Notes: generated by a model not told the origin, from the letters alone. Shown: positions 12,470 to 21,333, counted from the first letter of the stretch. The stretch is 64,000 bases of DNA from Doryteuthis pealeii (GCA_023376005.1 CM042163.1:3729396-3793395); one strand, 5' to 3'. Made by a program: numbers and translations.

Positions 12470-12920
12470 TGAAGACCGCTTTATTAAAAGGTCGAAACAG
12501 ATTCTGTCAGCAAACATCATTTGTTTCTTCTAAAAATACTAAATTCATATTGTTGGATTAACTTCCATTTACTTCATAAATATATATATATATATATGCT
12601 GGACCCTCCCATCGATTTCGACGCATGAGAGTTCATACAATGAACATCCACACAGTGATTTCTTTATAGTGGTGAAGGCTTGTGTTGGACCATCCACACT
12701 TTTTGGCACAGTCGATAGGAAAGAATTGGTGCATCAAGGGTTGCCACAAACCCAATCAACGACCGACCTCAGGAATTTTGAATTCAGTGTTATCCCTCTC
12801 CTAGACTGGTTACCTACCCAAGGCTGAAGGGCCCAGTCTGTCCTACTATTTAACCCATAGCTGGAGGGAGAATATATGGATTCATACCTTTCCCAAGGGT
12901 ATTAGCGCTATGTGAAATGC
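12470..12920 (+). repeat. Dispersed repeat with hammerhead-like start
   Basis: At 12470-12512 a GTGAAGA box, GACC/GGTC arms and 'cgaaacagattctgtc' resemble a hammerhead whose first core base is G. Further on, 12770-12920 has a diverged relative at 53990-54160 ('agctggag.gagaata', 'catacctttcc'). No coding capacity was recognised. Confidence 0.45.
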
Positions 12921-13119
12921 CAACAGCTTCGTCTAGGAATTGAACTCGAGTCCATTTTCCACGATATATGATATATATGAAAAAGGTGACTTACCAGTGA
13001 AATGGTTAGTTGATACAAGTTTCACAATGATAAGACAGCGATATAACAAATATAAAGTGCTCAATACGTTAGTAGAGCAAATTTCTTATTATAATGGTAC
13101 ACAGTAATAACCTACTCGA

Positions 13120-13205
13120 GTTTCACCATAAGGATCTTCAGGGTTAAATCCACTGAATTTATCAATATCTTGATTAATTCAGTGGATTTAAACCTGAAGA
13201 TCCTT
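13120..13205. repeat. Hairpin: long inverted repeat
   Basis: Arms beginning 'aaggatcttcaggg' and ending 'cctgaagatcctta' are complementary over about 30 bp around an AT-rich loop. It sits at the edge of the hammerhead-bearing repeat. Confidence 0.7.
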
Positions 13206-13234
13206 ATGTTGAAAGTAGAAAGAGTAGGTTAACG

Positions 13235-13600
13235 GCCGGGTTTGTTTACTAAATAAAAACGTCCACTTGCCTGCTATGGCAGGGGCGTGTAATAGTAGTA
13301 TCATCATCATTGACATTTGATTGTGTAAGAGGGTTATTTGGTCGTATGTGCCTGCTATGGCCGGACCGCTCGCTATGTCGGATATGGTTCTGACTATGCC
13401 TGTGAAGTCCCGGTTTTGATTCCTGTCGGAGGGGAGTCGTTAGTATACATCGCTGAAGAGACTTAATAAAGTCGAAACAGTCTGTACGGTGTTCTACATG
13501 GCGAGCCATCCTTTGCGGGATTTACTTGTCAAGATTATTTTCTATAATTATCGAATCTTATTCGATACATGCATTTATAATTGCCTTCAAGCAGAAATAT
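13235..13600 (+). mobile_element. Non-autonomous repeat carrying a hammerhead ribozyme
   Basis: Repeat unit of about 365 bp with related copies at 4365-5205 (two, inverted) and 28390-28810. It holds a good type I hammerhead near its middle and a 'gcctgctatgg' phrase twice upstream. No ORF was recognised. By analogy with Penelope-like elements and retrozymes it could be a non-autonomous ribozyme-bearing retroelement; that is inference. Confidence 0.55.
13447..13492 (+). ncRNA. Type I hammerhead ribozyme
   Basis: All core parts are present. Stem I 5' strand ACATCG is at 13447-13452 and the CTGAAGA core (CUGANGA consensus) at 13453-13459. Stem II is GACTT/AAGTC (13460-13464 with 13469-13473) closed by AATA, followed by GAA at 13474-13476. 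Stem III is ACA/TGT with loop GTC, then the cleavage base A at 13486 (a GUA triplet). Stem I 3' strand CGGTGT is at 13487-13492. Stem I pairs over 6 bp with one G-U; stem II is a perfect 5 bp. The short stem III is typical of retroelement hammerheads. Confidence 0.82.
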
Positions 13601-13905
13601 AAATAATAATATATATATATATACCAAACTTGTTGGTAAACCCTTGCGGTAATAAAAAAACCCGGCATATAGTTTGATTGTAAAAATATACTACCAAACA
13701 TCACCTGAGGAAAACAAAAAAGAAAGACCATGATAGTCGTACTAATCGAAAATAATTGGTTGATACTATAATACTTGGCCAAAAGAAAAAAATTATATAT
13801 GCATGAAAAATATATATATAAATCTCCAGGATTATCTAAAGCTAAAAAGTAAAAAGTGCTCAATACCTAAGTAGAGCAAATAATAAAGTTAAACCTAACG
13901 AATCA
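13600..13905. other. AT-rich sequence between two ribozyme repeats
   Basis: Contains AT microsatellites (13607-13622, 13807-13822). The only ORF (101 residues, minus) is AT-driven with no recognisable domain. Confidence 0.5.
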
Positions 13906-13909
13906 GATA

Positions 13910-13946
13910 TACCTACTACAGTTTCGCTTAGTAGCTCATCAGGGCA
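13910..13946 (-). ncRNA. Hammerhead-like motif, minus strand
   Basis: Minus strand: CTGATGA (13936-13942), stem II GCT/AGC with ACTA loop, GAA, stem III ACT/AGT, cleavage-type A, and a short 4-bp stem I (GCC-side with GGTA). It shares its central spacer with the + strand motif at 13949-14008, so the two form a palindromic pair. Confidence 0.55.
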
Positions 13947-13948
13947 AA

Positions 13949-14008
13949 GAGTCAGATCTTTGCCCTGAAGAGCTACTATGTGAAACTGTTAGTAGGTATA
14001 TCTGACTC
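13949..14008 (+). ncRNA. Type I hammerhead ribozyme with long stem I
   Basis: Core CTGAAGA is at 13965-13971, GAA at 13982-13984, stem III ACT/AGT with loop GTT at 13985-13993, and the cleavage base A at 13994 (GUA). Stem I has an inner 4 bp (TGCC with GGTA, one G-U), an internal loop, and an outer perfect 9 bp (GAGTCAGAT 13949-13957 with ATCTGACTC 14000-14008). An internal loop in stem I is characteristic of natural fast hammerheads. Stem II (13972-13981) is the weak point, with only about 2 bp including a G-U. Confidence 0.65.
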
Positions 14009-14014
14009 AATATG

Positions 14015-14092
14015 AATATATATATATATATATATACACACAAACACACATATAGATAATATGGGTGCTATATATATATATATATATATATT
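14015..14092. repeat. TA/CA microsatellite
   Basis: (TA)n at 14015-14035 and 14071-14092, with 'cacacaaacacaca' between. Confidence 0.85.
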
Positions 14093-14093
14093 A

Positions 14094-14480
14094 ACATACC
14101 TAGGTAGTAATATCTCATCCACAGTGAGCGATATTAATACATGAATAGGAAAGGCATGGCTAGCCACAAACAAATTATCAGTCATATGGAAATCCGATCT
14201 CACAGACAAGCTAAAGCGACATTTCTTCCAGACTGTGGTTATATTAGTACTGTTGTATGGCTGCACCACTTGGAACCTAATGAAGTGCCTCGAGAATAAG
14301 CTGGATGGGACCTGCACAAGAATGCTGCGTGTAGTCTTGAACAAGTCATGGAAACAGCACCCCACAAGAAAGCAGCTGTATGGCCACCTGCCCCCCCATC
14401 TCACAAACCATCTGAGTAAGACGGACTAGGCATGCAGGACTGTTGGAGAAGCAAGGACGAGCTCGTAAGTGACATTCTCC
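14094..14480 (+). mobile_element. Non-LTR retrotransposon, reverse transcriptase C-terminal fragment
   Basis: The 64-residue ORF at 14235-14429 contains LLYGCTTW, 'CLENKLDGTCTRMLR', 'SWKQHPTRKQLYGHLPP' and the start of a C-terminal tail. This is a conserved pattern of the region after the RT domain in a widespread RTE-like endonuclease-reverse transcriptase family. Upstream in other frames come YLG-type residues followed by 'ATNKL' and 'SDLTDK', so the frame is broken by indels. The catalytic RT core is absent here. A piece carrying the YADD motif of what looks like the same family is at 53608-53930. Dead fragment. Confidence 0.7.
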
Positions 14481-14489
14481 TGTAGAAGC

Positions 14490-14835
14490 CAACTCATGGG
14501 CATGCTAATGTGGGCCGTCCACCAAGGACCTACATTGACTAACCATGCGAGGATGCCGGTTGCTGCACAGAAGACCCCCCTCCAGGGTCAATGAATGATA
14601 TGATAGGGAAGGTTGGTGAGAGATTGTCATGGATATCCATGCTAATTGCGTGACATGATGATGATGATGATATAAACAGTACTCAATACAGAGCATTTAT
14701 AACTAAGTTTAGGTAATGTGGACAAGGAGTCAACTGCGCCTGGTTACTGACAGTTTGTTGCCTATGCGATCTTCAGAGGCGAGAAACTGTCAGTGACCAG
14801 GTGCCATTTACACCATGTCTATGCTACCTTCACTA
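14490..14835. other. Tail of the RT element and unassigned sequence
   Basis: Includes a short ATG/ATC run at about 14657-14670 and the paired phrases 'cctggttactgacagtttgt' and 'aactgtcagtgaccagg', an inverted repeat around 14740-14800. No gene was recognised. Confidence 0.5.
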
Positions 14836-15085
14836 TGAATTTAGGACCATATAACCTTAAGGCACCCCTTCCACTATCTCGACTCGTGGGGACACTTTTC
14901 TCATTTACACTGTAAAAATCCGGTTGTTAGGGGTTAGGGTTAGGGGTTAGTTTTATAATTAAAAAAAAAAAAACTCTAATAATTGTCTGTAAACAATCAA
15001 CCGGATTTTGATGGTGTAAATGGAAAATATGTCCCCATGAATCGAAATTGCAAAAGGGGTGCCTAAAGGTCATATGGTCCTGAAT
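14836..15085. repeat. Foldback element with TTAGGG-like core
   Basis: Outer arms 'gaatttaggaccatat...ggcacccctt' and 'aaaggggtgcctaaaggtc...ctgaattt' are inverted. Inner arms 'ccggttgtta' and 'caatcaaccgga' are also inverted. Between them lies 'gttaggggttagggttaggg'. Other copies are at 2765-3010 and 22164-22345. This is a MITE-like foldback, not a telomere. Confidence 0.7.
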
Positions 15086-15669
15086 TTAATAAAGATCATT
15101 CAAAATAATTTGGTAATTGTCAGTTTTCGCCCCTCCATTCTACATTTTGGGGTGACAGCAGATCAATGTGGGGTGTCCTTAGTTATTAGTAATGGTTTGT
15201 GCTAGGAAGGATATTTAATCATGTCCGCATTCACCATGGAGACACATATTGACCGTGGGTGGCGACCGATGACACCTAAGAATAGAATCCTTGATGGCTG
15301 AGCAGTCCATGACACGCAAAAAAAAGGGTAAAAAGTCTTACTTGCCTTTGGTCATTTAGCCATGGTTTACATTTCAATATTGAAGTGAAATGGCCTTGTT
15401 ATTAGGCTAAGTGATGAGAGCATTTATTTTTACGTCTCTCCTCCAGTAACGACTCCCTGATAAGTTAAGTCTTGGGATCGCTATTTACGCGACTAACCTC
15501 AGTGAGTGCTCCGTGATAAGTGAAGAAATTTGGTTTTGGCGCCAACATACGATGTTGGTGATTTGCCCTCTAGCGGCAGGGGAAGATAATTCACTACGGA
15601 ATTTCTGACAAAACTTTGTGAATTTTTTTTTCCTTTTGTTTATTATTGATGCTCCCTTTTTACAAACAG
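15085..15669. other. Intron sequence upstream of OGFr-like exon
   Basis: Unique-looking sequence with fragments such as 'gtgggtggcgaccgatga' that also occurs near 33380, suggesting an old SINE-like insertion at about 15180-15320. No exon was recognised. Confidence 0.4.
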
Positions 15670-15748
15670 GTGACTATATTGATGAAATTCTGTGGAAATG
15701 GCAGGAAGATTATGAAAAACTGATGAAGCATCCAGGATACATCCAATG
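15670..15748 (+). CDS. OGFR: OGFr-like gene, exon a (start of OGFr N-terminal domain)
   Basis: Exon between acceptor 'tacaaacag' and donor GTAAGT at 15749. It encodes GDYIDEILWKWQEDYEKL and then MKHPGYIQ, with W split across the next junction (TG|G). This matches the beginning of the OGFr conserved domain, where 'YI..F..KW..DY..LE..H.YIQW' is typical. OGFR in vertebrates binds the opioid growth factor (Met-enkephalin) at the nuclear envelope and restrains proliferation; function in invertebrates is not established. The reading frame is clean. Upstream exons are not seen, and the sequence before this lies in the palindrome, so the 5' end may be missing from the assembly. Assignment to OGFR versus OGFRL1 is unresolved. 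Confidence 0.85.
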
Positions 15749-15959
15749 GTAAGTAAACATCTAATGGTATGTAAATATCCAATGATTAGTAAACATCCCA
15801 AGTGAACCCTAATTGACCGTAAATTACTTCAACCAGAAAATTTAACTAACTAGAAAGCTGTTTTGATGTTATTAGGTCTCATGTCTCATGTAAATCCCAA
15901 TTTCCATCACTTGAAATACAGAATACATTTCCTCTTGTGAGCCCCCGGGGAGTAGTGGA

Positions 15960-15971
15960 TAACAGGGGGGA

Positions 15972-16019
<48 letters not shown>

Positions 16020-16068
16020 GTTTACTAAGCAAAGATCCAAGGTGAACAGAGTCTGAGAGTCTTGAAAT

Positions 16069-16095
<27 letters not shown>
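15960..16095. repeat. (GA)n low-complexity tract
   Basis: Two GA runs separated by about 40 bp of unique sequence. Serine/leucine ORFs on the minus strand are spurious. Confidence 0.9.
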
Positions 16096-16099
<4 letters not shown>

Positions 16100-16184
16100 T
16101 AAAAGAAACGTTGGTTGGTTCTTTTGTGGCATATCAACCCTTTTCGGGTCATTTAATGCCAAGCCAAGTCATTTTAATATGACG

Positions 16185-16390
16185 TTGCTTACATGTATTA
16201 TTACATGTATTATTACATTATTACAGAATATTACATGTATTATTACATGTATTATTACATGTATTATTACAGAATATTACATGTATTATTACATGTATTA
16301 TTACATGTATTATTACAGAATATTACATGTATTATTACATGTATTATTACATAATATTACATGTATTATTACATGTATTATTACATAATA
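16185..16390. repeat. TACATGTATTAT tandem array
   Basis: Repeated 'acatgtattatt' with 'acagaat' interruptions. The ITCIIT repetitive ORF is a shadow. Confidence 0.9.
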
Positions 16391-16557
16391 CATGAGCCAC
16401 AAGCTCATGCCACACTACAAACTGGGATTGCCAAATCAGGTTGTGGTAATTTAATTTAATTAATCTATAATTCCTTTATTTACTTGTTAATTAATGATTA
16501 AATAATTGTTAGTATTATCTGCGTTATTCGGACTATTGTCCCCATCTTCATTGTTAT

Positions 16558-16605
16558 TTGTACAATGTTTCGGCTGATAGGCCCTCTGGCCTTCTTCAGG
16601 TATTT
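16558..16605 (-). ncRNA. Hammerhead-like core (CTGAAGAAGGCC family)
   Basis: Minus strand: CTGAAGA, one extra A, GGCC...AGCC stem II, GAAAC and a TTGTA cleavage-like triplet. No complementary stem I is visible. An oppositely oriented partner is at 16918-16965, and a second such pair is at 34737-34840. Probably the end of a Penelope-like or other repeat; degenerate. Confidence 0.4.
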
Positions 16606-16744
16606 CTTGTTGGATTCGGGAACCTTCTTTTCAAACTCGGGAACTTTCTTATCGTAATCGGGAGCCAACTTAACCCTTTATTCTGTCCACGGGGGTATCC
16701 TGGTCTCATTCCGCTAACCATAGCTGGGGTAGGAGTTGTGTTAA

Positions 16745-16860
16745 TTATTTTTCTATGTTACTGCCTCTACTCAGGATTGAACCTGGAATCCAGAGATAAC
16801 TGTCACTTAGAACTGTCTTAACCTAACTACCTTATCCACTAAGCCATGTGTCCAACTGGA
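16745..16860 (-). mobile_element. tRNA-derived SINE head
   Basis: On the minus strand an A-box-like TGGCTTAGTGGATAAGG is followed by a B-box GGTTCAATCC about 60 bp on, the internal Pol III promoter arrangement. The acceptor stem does not pair, so this is a SINE head and not a functional tRNA gene. Confidence 0.65.
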
Positions 16861-16917
16861 CAATTCAGTGTGAATTTTGGGAACTTATAAACCTAATGTC
16901 TTGTTTTGGCTAGAAAT

Positions 16918-16965
16918 ACCTGAAGAAGGCCGGAGGGCATATCGGACAAAACGTTGTACAAATAA
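16918..16965 (+). ncRNA. Hammerhead-like core, + strand partner
   Basis: CTGAAGA, an extra A, GGCC, then 'cggacaaaacgttgta'. The GAA segment is altered to 'caaaac', so it is probably inactive. Confidence 0.3.
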
Positions 16966-16974
16966 CAATGAAAA

Positions 16975-17490
16975 TGGGAACAATAGTCCGAATAATGCAG
17001 ATAATACTAATCTTCAACCCTCATCTCAAACATTCAGAGAAATAGTGTAGATAACAATGAAGATGGGGACAATAGTCCGAATAACGCAGATAATACTAAT
17101 CATCAAGCCTCATCTCAAGCATTCAGAGAAATAGTGTAGATAACAATGAAGATGGGGACAATAGTCCGAATAACGCAGATAATACTAATCATCAAGCCTC
17201 ATCTCAAACATTCAGAGAAATAGTGTAGATAACAATGAAGATGGGGACAATAGTCCGAATAACGCAGATAATACTAATCATCAAGCCTCATCTCAAGCAT
17301 TCAGAGAAATAGTGTAGATAACAATAAAGATGAGGACAATAGTCCGAATAACGCAGATAATACTAATCATCAAGCCTCATCTCAAACATTCAGAGAAATT
17401 GTGTAGATAACAATAAAGATGAGGACAATAGTCCGAATAACGCAGATAATACTAATCCTCAAGCCTCATCTCAAACATTCAGAGAAATAA
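16975..17490 (+). repeat. 90-bp tandem array, about 6 units
   Basis: 'caatagtccgaataacgcag' recurs at 17069, 17159 and so on, every 90 bp, with substitutions (gggg/gagg, tcaaac/tcaagc) marking individual units. Confidence 0.9.
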
Positions 17491-17836
17491 TAAACAATTG
17501 TTATTTTGTATGAGTCTTGATTTAAATATTGTTGTGTACAAAGACTGACAGGCCCTCCCTACCCTTGTTTTGTGAAAATGGACTCATCCATTGGCAATGA
17601 ATAAAACAGTAATTGGCACAGCAAGAGCAGCAGCAGCTGTACGCTTGTCGTACTGATCTACTGTAAATGTCTAAAATATATTGTTAATGCAAATAGCTCA
17701 TGTGATAAAACATTTTTTTTTCACTTGATCCATTTTCAATTGTTTCCTTGCAGTTTATAAACACTCATTGTAGTTTCTGATGCTGCTGCTAGTGGTGATG
17801 ATGATTTGATTTCTGTAGGGGTGGTTGGTTTAAGTA

Positions 17837-18420
17837 GTCCAGAAATAACATTTTCTAGTACAGTCCAGAATAACATTTTCTAGTACAGTCCAGAAATGAC
17901 ATTTTCTAGTACAGTTCAGAAAAACATTTTCTAGTACAGTCCAGAAATGACATTTTCTAGTACAGTCCAGAAATGACATTTTCTAGTACAGTCCAGAAAT
18001 ACATTTTCTAGTCCAGTCCAGAAATAACATTTTCTAGTACAGTCCAGAAATGACATTTTCCATTTTCTAGTAGTCCAGTCCAGAAATGACATTTTCTAGT
18101 ACAGTCCAGAAATGACATTTTCTAGTCATTTTCTAGTACAGTTCAGAAATACATTTTTAGTCCAGTCCAGAAATGACTTTTCTAGTCAGTCAGTCCAGAA
18201 ATGACATTTTCTAGTCAGTCCAGGTCCAGTCCAGAAATGACATTTCTGGTCCAGTCCAGAAATGACATTTTTCTAGTCCAGTCCAGAAATGACATTTTTC
18301 TAGTCCAGTCCAGAAATGATATTTTCAATTACAGCCCATAAATATTTTCTAGTACAGTCTAGAAATAGCATTTTCAAGTACAGTTCAGAAATAATATTTT
18401 CAAGTACATTCTAGAAATTG
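17837..18420 (+). repeat. ~25-bp tandem array, more than 20 units
   Basis: Units of 'agtccagaaatgacattttct' plus 'agtac', decaying toward the 3' end. It lies about 100 bp before the next exon. Confidence 0.9.
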
Positions 18421-18516
18421 TATTTTCAGTTAAAATCCTATGCTATCATGTGTATGGTTGTACTTTAAATTTCAATATTTGTTTGTTTTCTTCATTTTGT
18501 TTTCTTTCATCTCCAG

Positions 18517-18583
18517 GTTATTTCCAAATAAAGAACCTGGTATCAACCCTTATGCTTTTGTCTTAAAAGATCATGAAGCTGAG
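18517..18583 (+). CDS. OGFR: OGFr-like gene, exon b
   Basis: Bounded by acceptor 'catctccag' and donor GTAAAA. The split tryptophan codon is completed, then LFPNKEPGINPYAFVL and KDHEAE follow. The 'WLFP.REPG.N..A' block is the most diagnostic segment of the OGFr domain family. The frame is intact and in phase with exon a (phase 2 junction) and exon c (phase 0). Confidence 0.88.
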
Positions 18584-18689
18584 GTAAAAAAAAAAATTTT
18601 TTTTTATCTTATTTAATCCGTGTGTATGTGTACATGTAACCCATTTAATTTCAATGTGTTTGCATGTCAGTGTGGATGGAAAACCGTGA

Positions 18690-18694
18690 TCAAT

Positions 18695-18734
<40 letters not shown>

Positions 18735-18775
18735 CTTCTCATATATATATATATATATAATATATATATGAGAAG
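18690..18775. repeat. (AT)n microsatellite
   Basis: (AT)n runs with 'attacttctc' and 'gagaagtaaa' forming a small palindrome. It follows T-rich sequence at 18590-18610. Confidence 0.9.
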
Positions 18776-18947
18776 TAAATACACAAACGATGTGTTTATG
18801 ATATGGCTTTTTTTAGCCGACAATTTTTGGGAGAATATGTGCTTAATTGAAGTCGTACCTAATTTTGGAAGTTAATTAATTAATAATTAATTAATTAGGC
18901 GGGCATACCTATTTAAATGTAAGGCTAAACAAATCGAGAAAAATCAA
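18773..18947 (+). repeat. Direct repeat flanking the tRNA-Asp-like SINE, copy 1
   Basis: About 175 bp, from 'agtaaatacac' through 'ttaattaattaataattaat' to 'atcgagaaaaatcaat'. A second copy is at 19152-19330. Confidence 0.8.
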
Positions 18948-18960
18948 TCTCTGTATGTAC

Positions 18961-18992
18961 ATTTCGGCCTATTAGGCCTCATTAGCAGAGCT
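18961..18992 (-). ncRNA. Hammerhead-like core (CTAATGAGGCC family)
   Basis: Minus strand: CTAATGA, GGCC/GGCC stem II with a TAATA loop, then GAAA. The invariant G of CUGANGA is A here, so it is probably a decayed or never-active relative. Confidence 0.3.
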
Positions 18993-19085
18993 ATAGATAG
19001 AAAGACCGCCTTGTGCGTGATTCGAAACCCGACTGTCAAGCTGACAGGCGAGTATCGTAACCCCTACACCAACCGGACTTTCTTA
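18985..19085 (-). mobile_element. tRNA-Asp-like SINE head
   Basis: Minus strand: 'TTGGTGTAGGGG' A box, 'CGCCTGTCA' with a GTC anticodon position, and a B-box-like GGTTTCGAATC with one extra T, all in the order of tRNA-Asp. The missing acceptor pairing and the inserted T argue for a SINE head, not a working tRNA. Confidence 0.65.
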
Positions 19086-19151
19086 GATTTTTCGTTTTGT
19101 TTAGAAGTAGGTTTTTATTCCTCTTATAGTGACTTCTTGTACATGACAGTA

Positions 19152-19330
19152 TGAGAAAGTAAATACACGCGTGGTGTGTTTATGATATGGCTTTTTTAGC
19201 CGACAATTTTTGGGAGAATATGTGCTTAATTGAAGTCGTACCTAATTTTGAAAGTTAATTAATTAATAATTAATTAATTAGGTGGGAATGCCTATTTAAA
19301 TGTAAGGCTAAACAAATCGAGAAAAATCAA
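19152..19330 (+). repeat. Direct repeat flanking the tRNA-Asp-like SINE, copy 2
   Basis: Nearly identical to 18773-18947 with a few substitutions (acaaacgatg/acacgcgtgg). The pair with the intervening SINE head suggests a dimeric or nested element. Confidence 0.8.
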
Positions 19331-19799
19331 TATATATATTGGTTAAGAGGTTGATTTAGAAGGCTATCTCAATGCAGGTGTAAAGAAAAAATAATAATAC
19401 AGTAACAATGATGTTGTGTGTTAACCTGTATTTTATTCTTGAAATTTCGAGATAAAATCTCTTTTTCAAAAGATCACTGGAAGTGAAGTAGTCTAGTTAT
19501 GGCATTTATTTTTAAATGATTTTTAAAAAATTTTTGTTGAAAATGATGGTATTTTTATATAACTGTATTCTCGTGTTGGATACAGTCATAACGTCACAAC
19601 CAACACGCATTTTCATGGACACGCGCATGACAACATACGCGCAAAAGCAAAAAAAAATGCATTCACGTGAACATACACACATCATTGTTACCGTATTATT
19701 ATTATTTTTTTCTTTACACCTGCATTGTGATAGCCTTCTAAATCAACCTCCTAACCAATATATACACAATGCTTCAAGCAAATTATAAAACTCTCTTAT
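19331..19799 (+). other. Intron sequence with one diverged unit of the ~88-bp array
   Basis: 19700-19790 ('gtgatagccttctaaatc', 'caagcaaattataaaactc') is a single copy of the unit tandemly repeated at 24712-25420. The rest is AT-rich with no exon. Confidence 0.6.
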
Positions 19800-20450
19800 A
19801 TATACTAGCAAATATATGCACCCTCCGGGTGCAAGTATATAAGTTTTAATGTAATAAGATATTGTATTAAATTAGAAAGGCCAATGAAACTAAATGAGAA
19901 TGCAGATAAAAATATTTGAAACAGAGGTGGGTATAATCGAAAAATAGAACAACTGAAACTTACTCTTCCATCACTCTCGTCTTTCATTGTTATTTTTTCT
20001 AATTTAAGTATTTAGTTAAAAGAGGAAGTAAAGAATAAAATGACAGTTATTTTTTCTTGTTAATGGATTTCATTTAAGATTCATTGAAGAGATTTTTGCT
20101 TATATTCATTAAGATAAAACCAAACAGTTAGAAATCAATAATACTAAGCACATATTTATTAAATTCGATTTTTTTATATCAATATGCAAATTAGCCTTCC
20201 CCTTCACACTTAAACCGCTATTTTGTTGTATATATAAATATAATTGTATGTTGTTAGTATGTTGATATGGTTAACAGTATTAATAATGTAAAACAATTTT
20301 ATCAATAATTGAGGTTTAAATAAAAAATAAATTCATAGTCAATGTGATGTCATAAACAAAGGGAATTGTGACTTGTTTAGTGATTTAGTTTCGGTTACAG
20401 ACAGAAAAGCACACAATCTCCATTATAATAAGATATATATATATATGTGA
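19800..20450. repeat. Inverted-repeat element, left arm
   Basis: Begins with 'tactagcaaatatatgcacc', which contains the hairpin GCACCCTCCGGGTGC (19818-19832). It is repeated inverted at 20700-21290. A third, solitary copy is at 30493-31078. Confidence 0.8.
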
Positions 20451-20699
20451 AGAAAGGAAATGAATCCGACTGTATGTAGTATATTAAGAAAAATGAAAAA
20501 ACACAGGTTTAAATGGGTTAAGTGGTGTGTTTATTGGCCGACGCTGCAGTGTTTCGATCTATTAATTAGATCATCTTCAGGGCATTTGTTGGTATATGGA
20601 AGGTGATAAGAAATTATTTATCACAGAATAATGAGAAAAGCGAGTGGTAGTCATTGTTATTCATCTGTTTAAAAATTTTTGAGGTTTGAAAAAAGGGGA
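20451..20699. repeat. Spacer of inverted-repeat element
   Basis: Contains 'ttattggccgacgctgcag' and a hammerhead-like motif (next entry). No ORF of note. Confidence 0.6.
20537..20583 (-). ncRNA. Hammerhead-like motif in inverted-repeat spacer
   Basis: Minus strand: stem I GCC/GGC; CTGAAGA core (20574-20580); one extra T; stem II GATCTA/TAGATC (6 bp); GAA; stem III around CTGCAG; and a GUC cleavage triplet. All parts are ordered correctly. The single extra nucleotide between core and stem II is the only departure. Confidence 0.5.
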
Positions 20700-21290
20700 C
20701 GGTTATATATATATATATATATATATAGTTATTATAGTTATATATATATATATATATATATGATTTTATTTTTATGTAAACCTCAATTATTAATAAAATT
20801 GATTTACATTATTAATACTGTTGACCATATCTACATACAAATAACATGCAGTTGTATTTATATATACAACAAAACAGCGGTTTACAGTGTGAATGGGAAG
20901 GCTAATTTGCATATTGATCTTAAAAATTTGATTTTAATAAATATATGCTTAGTATTATTGATTTCTAATTGTTTGGTTTTATCTTATTGAATATGAGCAA
21001 AAATCTCTTCAATAAATCTTAAATGAAATCCCTTAACAAAAAGAAATAACTGTAATATTATTCTTTACTTCCTATTTTAACTAAATAGTTAAATTAGGAA
21101 TAGGAGTAATTGAAAATGATGGAAGAGTTTCAAAGTTGTTCTATTTTTCAATCATACCCCCTCTGTTCCAAATCATGTTATCTGCATTTTTATTCAGTTT
21201 CATTGGCCTTTCTAATTTAATATGATATTTTATTATATTAAAACTTAAATACTTGCACCCGGAGGGTGCATATATTTGCTAGTACTATAA
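20700..21290. repeat. Inverted-repeat element, right arm
   Basis: Reverse complement of 19800-20450, ending 'gcacccggagggtgcatata', 'tttgctagta'. Includes (TA)n at 20705-20760. Confidence 0.8.
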
Positions 21291-21333
21291 ATAAACATAT
21301 ATATATAAACACACACACACATACATACACACT

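Larger units (their letters stand above)
9205..17500. repeat. Right arm of giant palindrome 1
   Basis: Reverse complement of 1-9204. This arm is cleaner: splice sites, the OGFr exon frame and hammerhead stems are intact, and it continues without a break into the rest of the OGFr gene, so it is the better representation of the locus. The hinge itself (9205-9260) is damaged, with deletions inside the first inverted satellite unit. Confidence 0.9.
15749..18516. other. Intron of OGFr-like gene, repeat-filled
   Basis: Holds a (GA)n tract, the ATGT-rich array, a SINE, two hammerhead-like motifs, the 90-bp array and a 25-bp array (listed separately). 17500-17835 is unremarkable AT-rich sequence with a 'gcagcagcagctg' triplet run and a 'tgatgatgat' run. 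Confidence 0.7.

Noticed and set aside
14930..14953. Interstitial telomere
   Set aside because: Only about three TTAGGG-like units, embedded in a dispersed foldback element with other copies.
18985..19085. Functional tRNA-Asp gene
   Set aside because: Extra T in the B box and no acceptor stem pairing.
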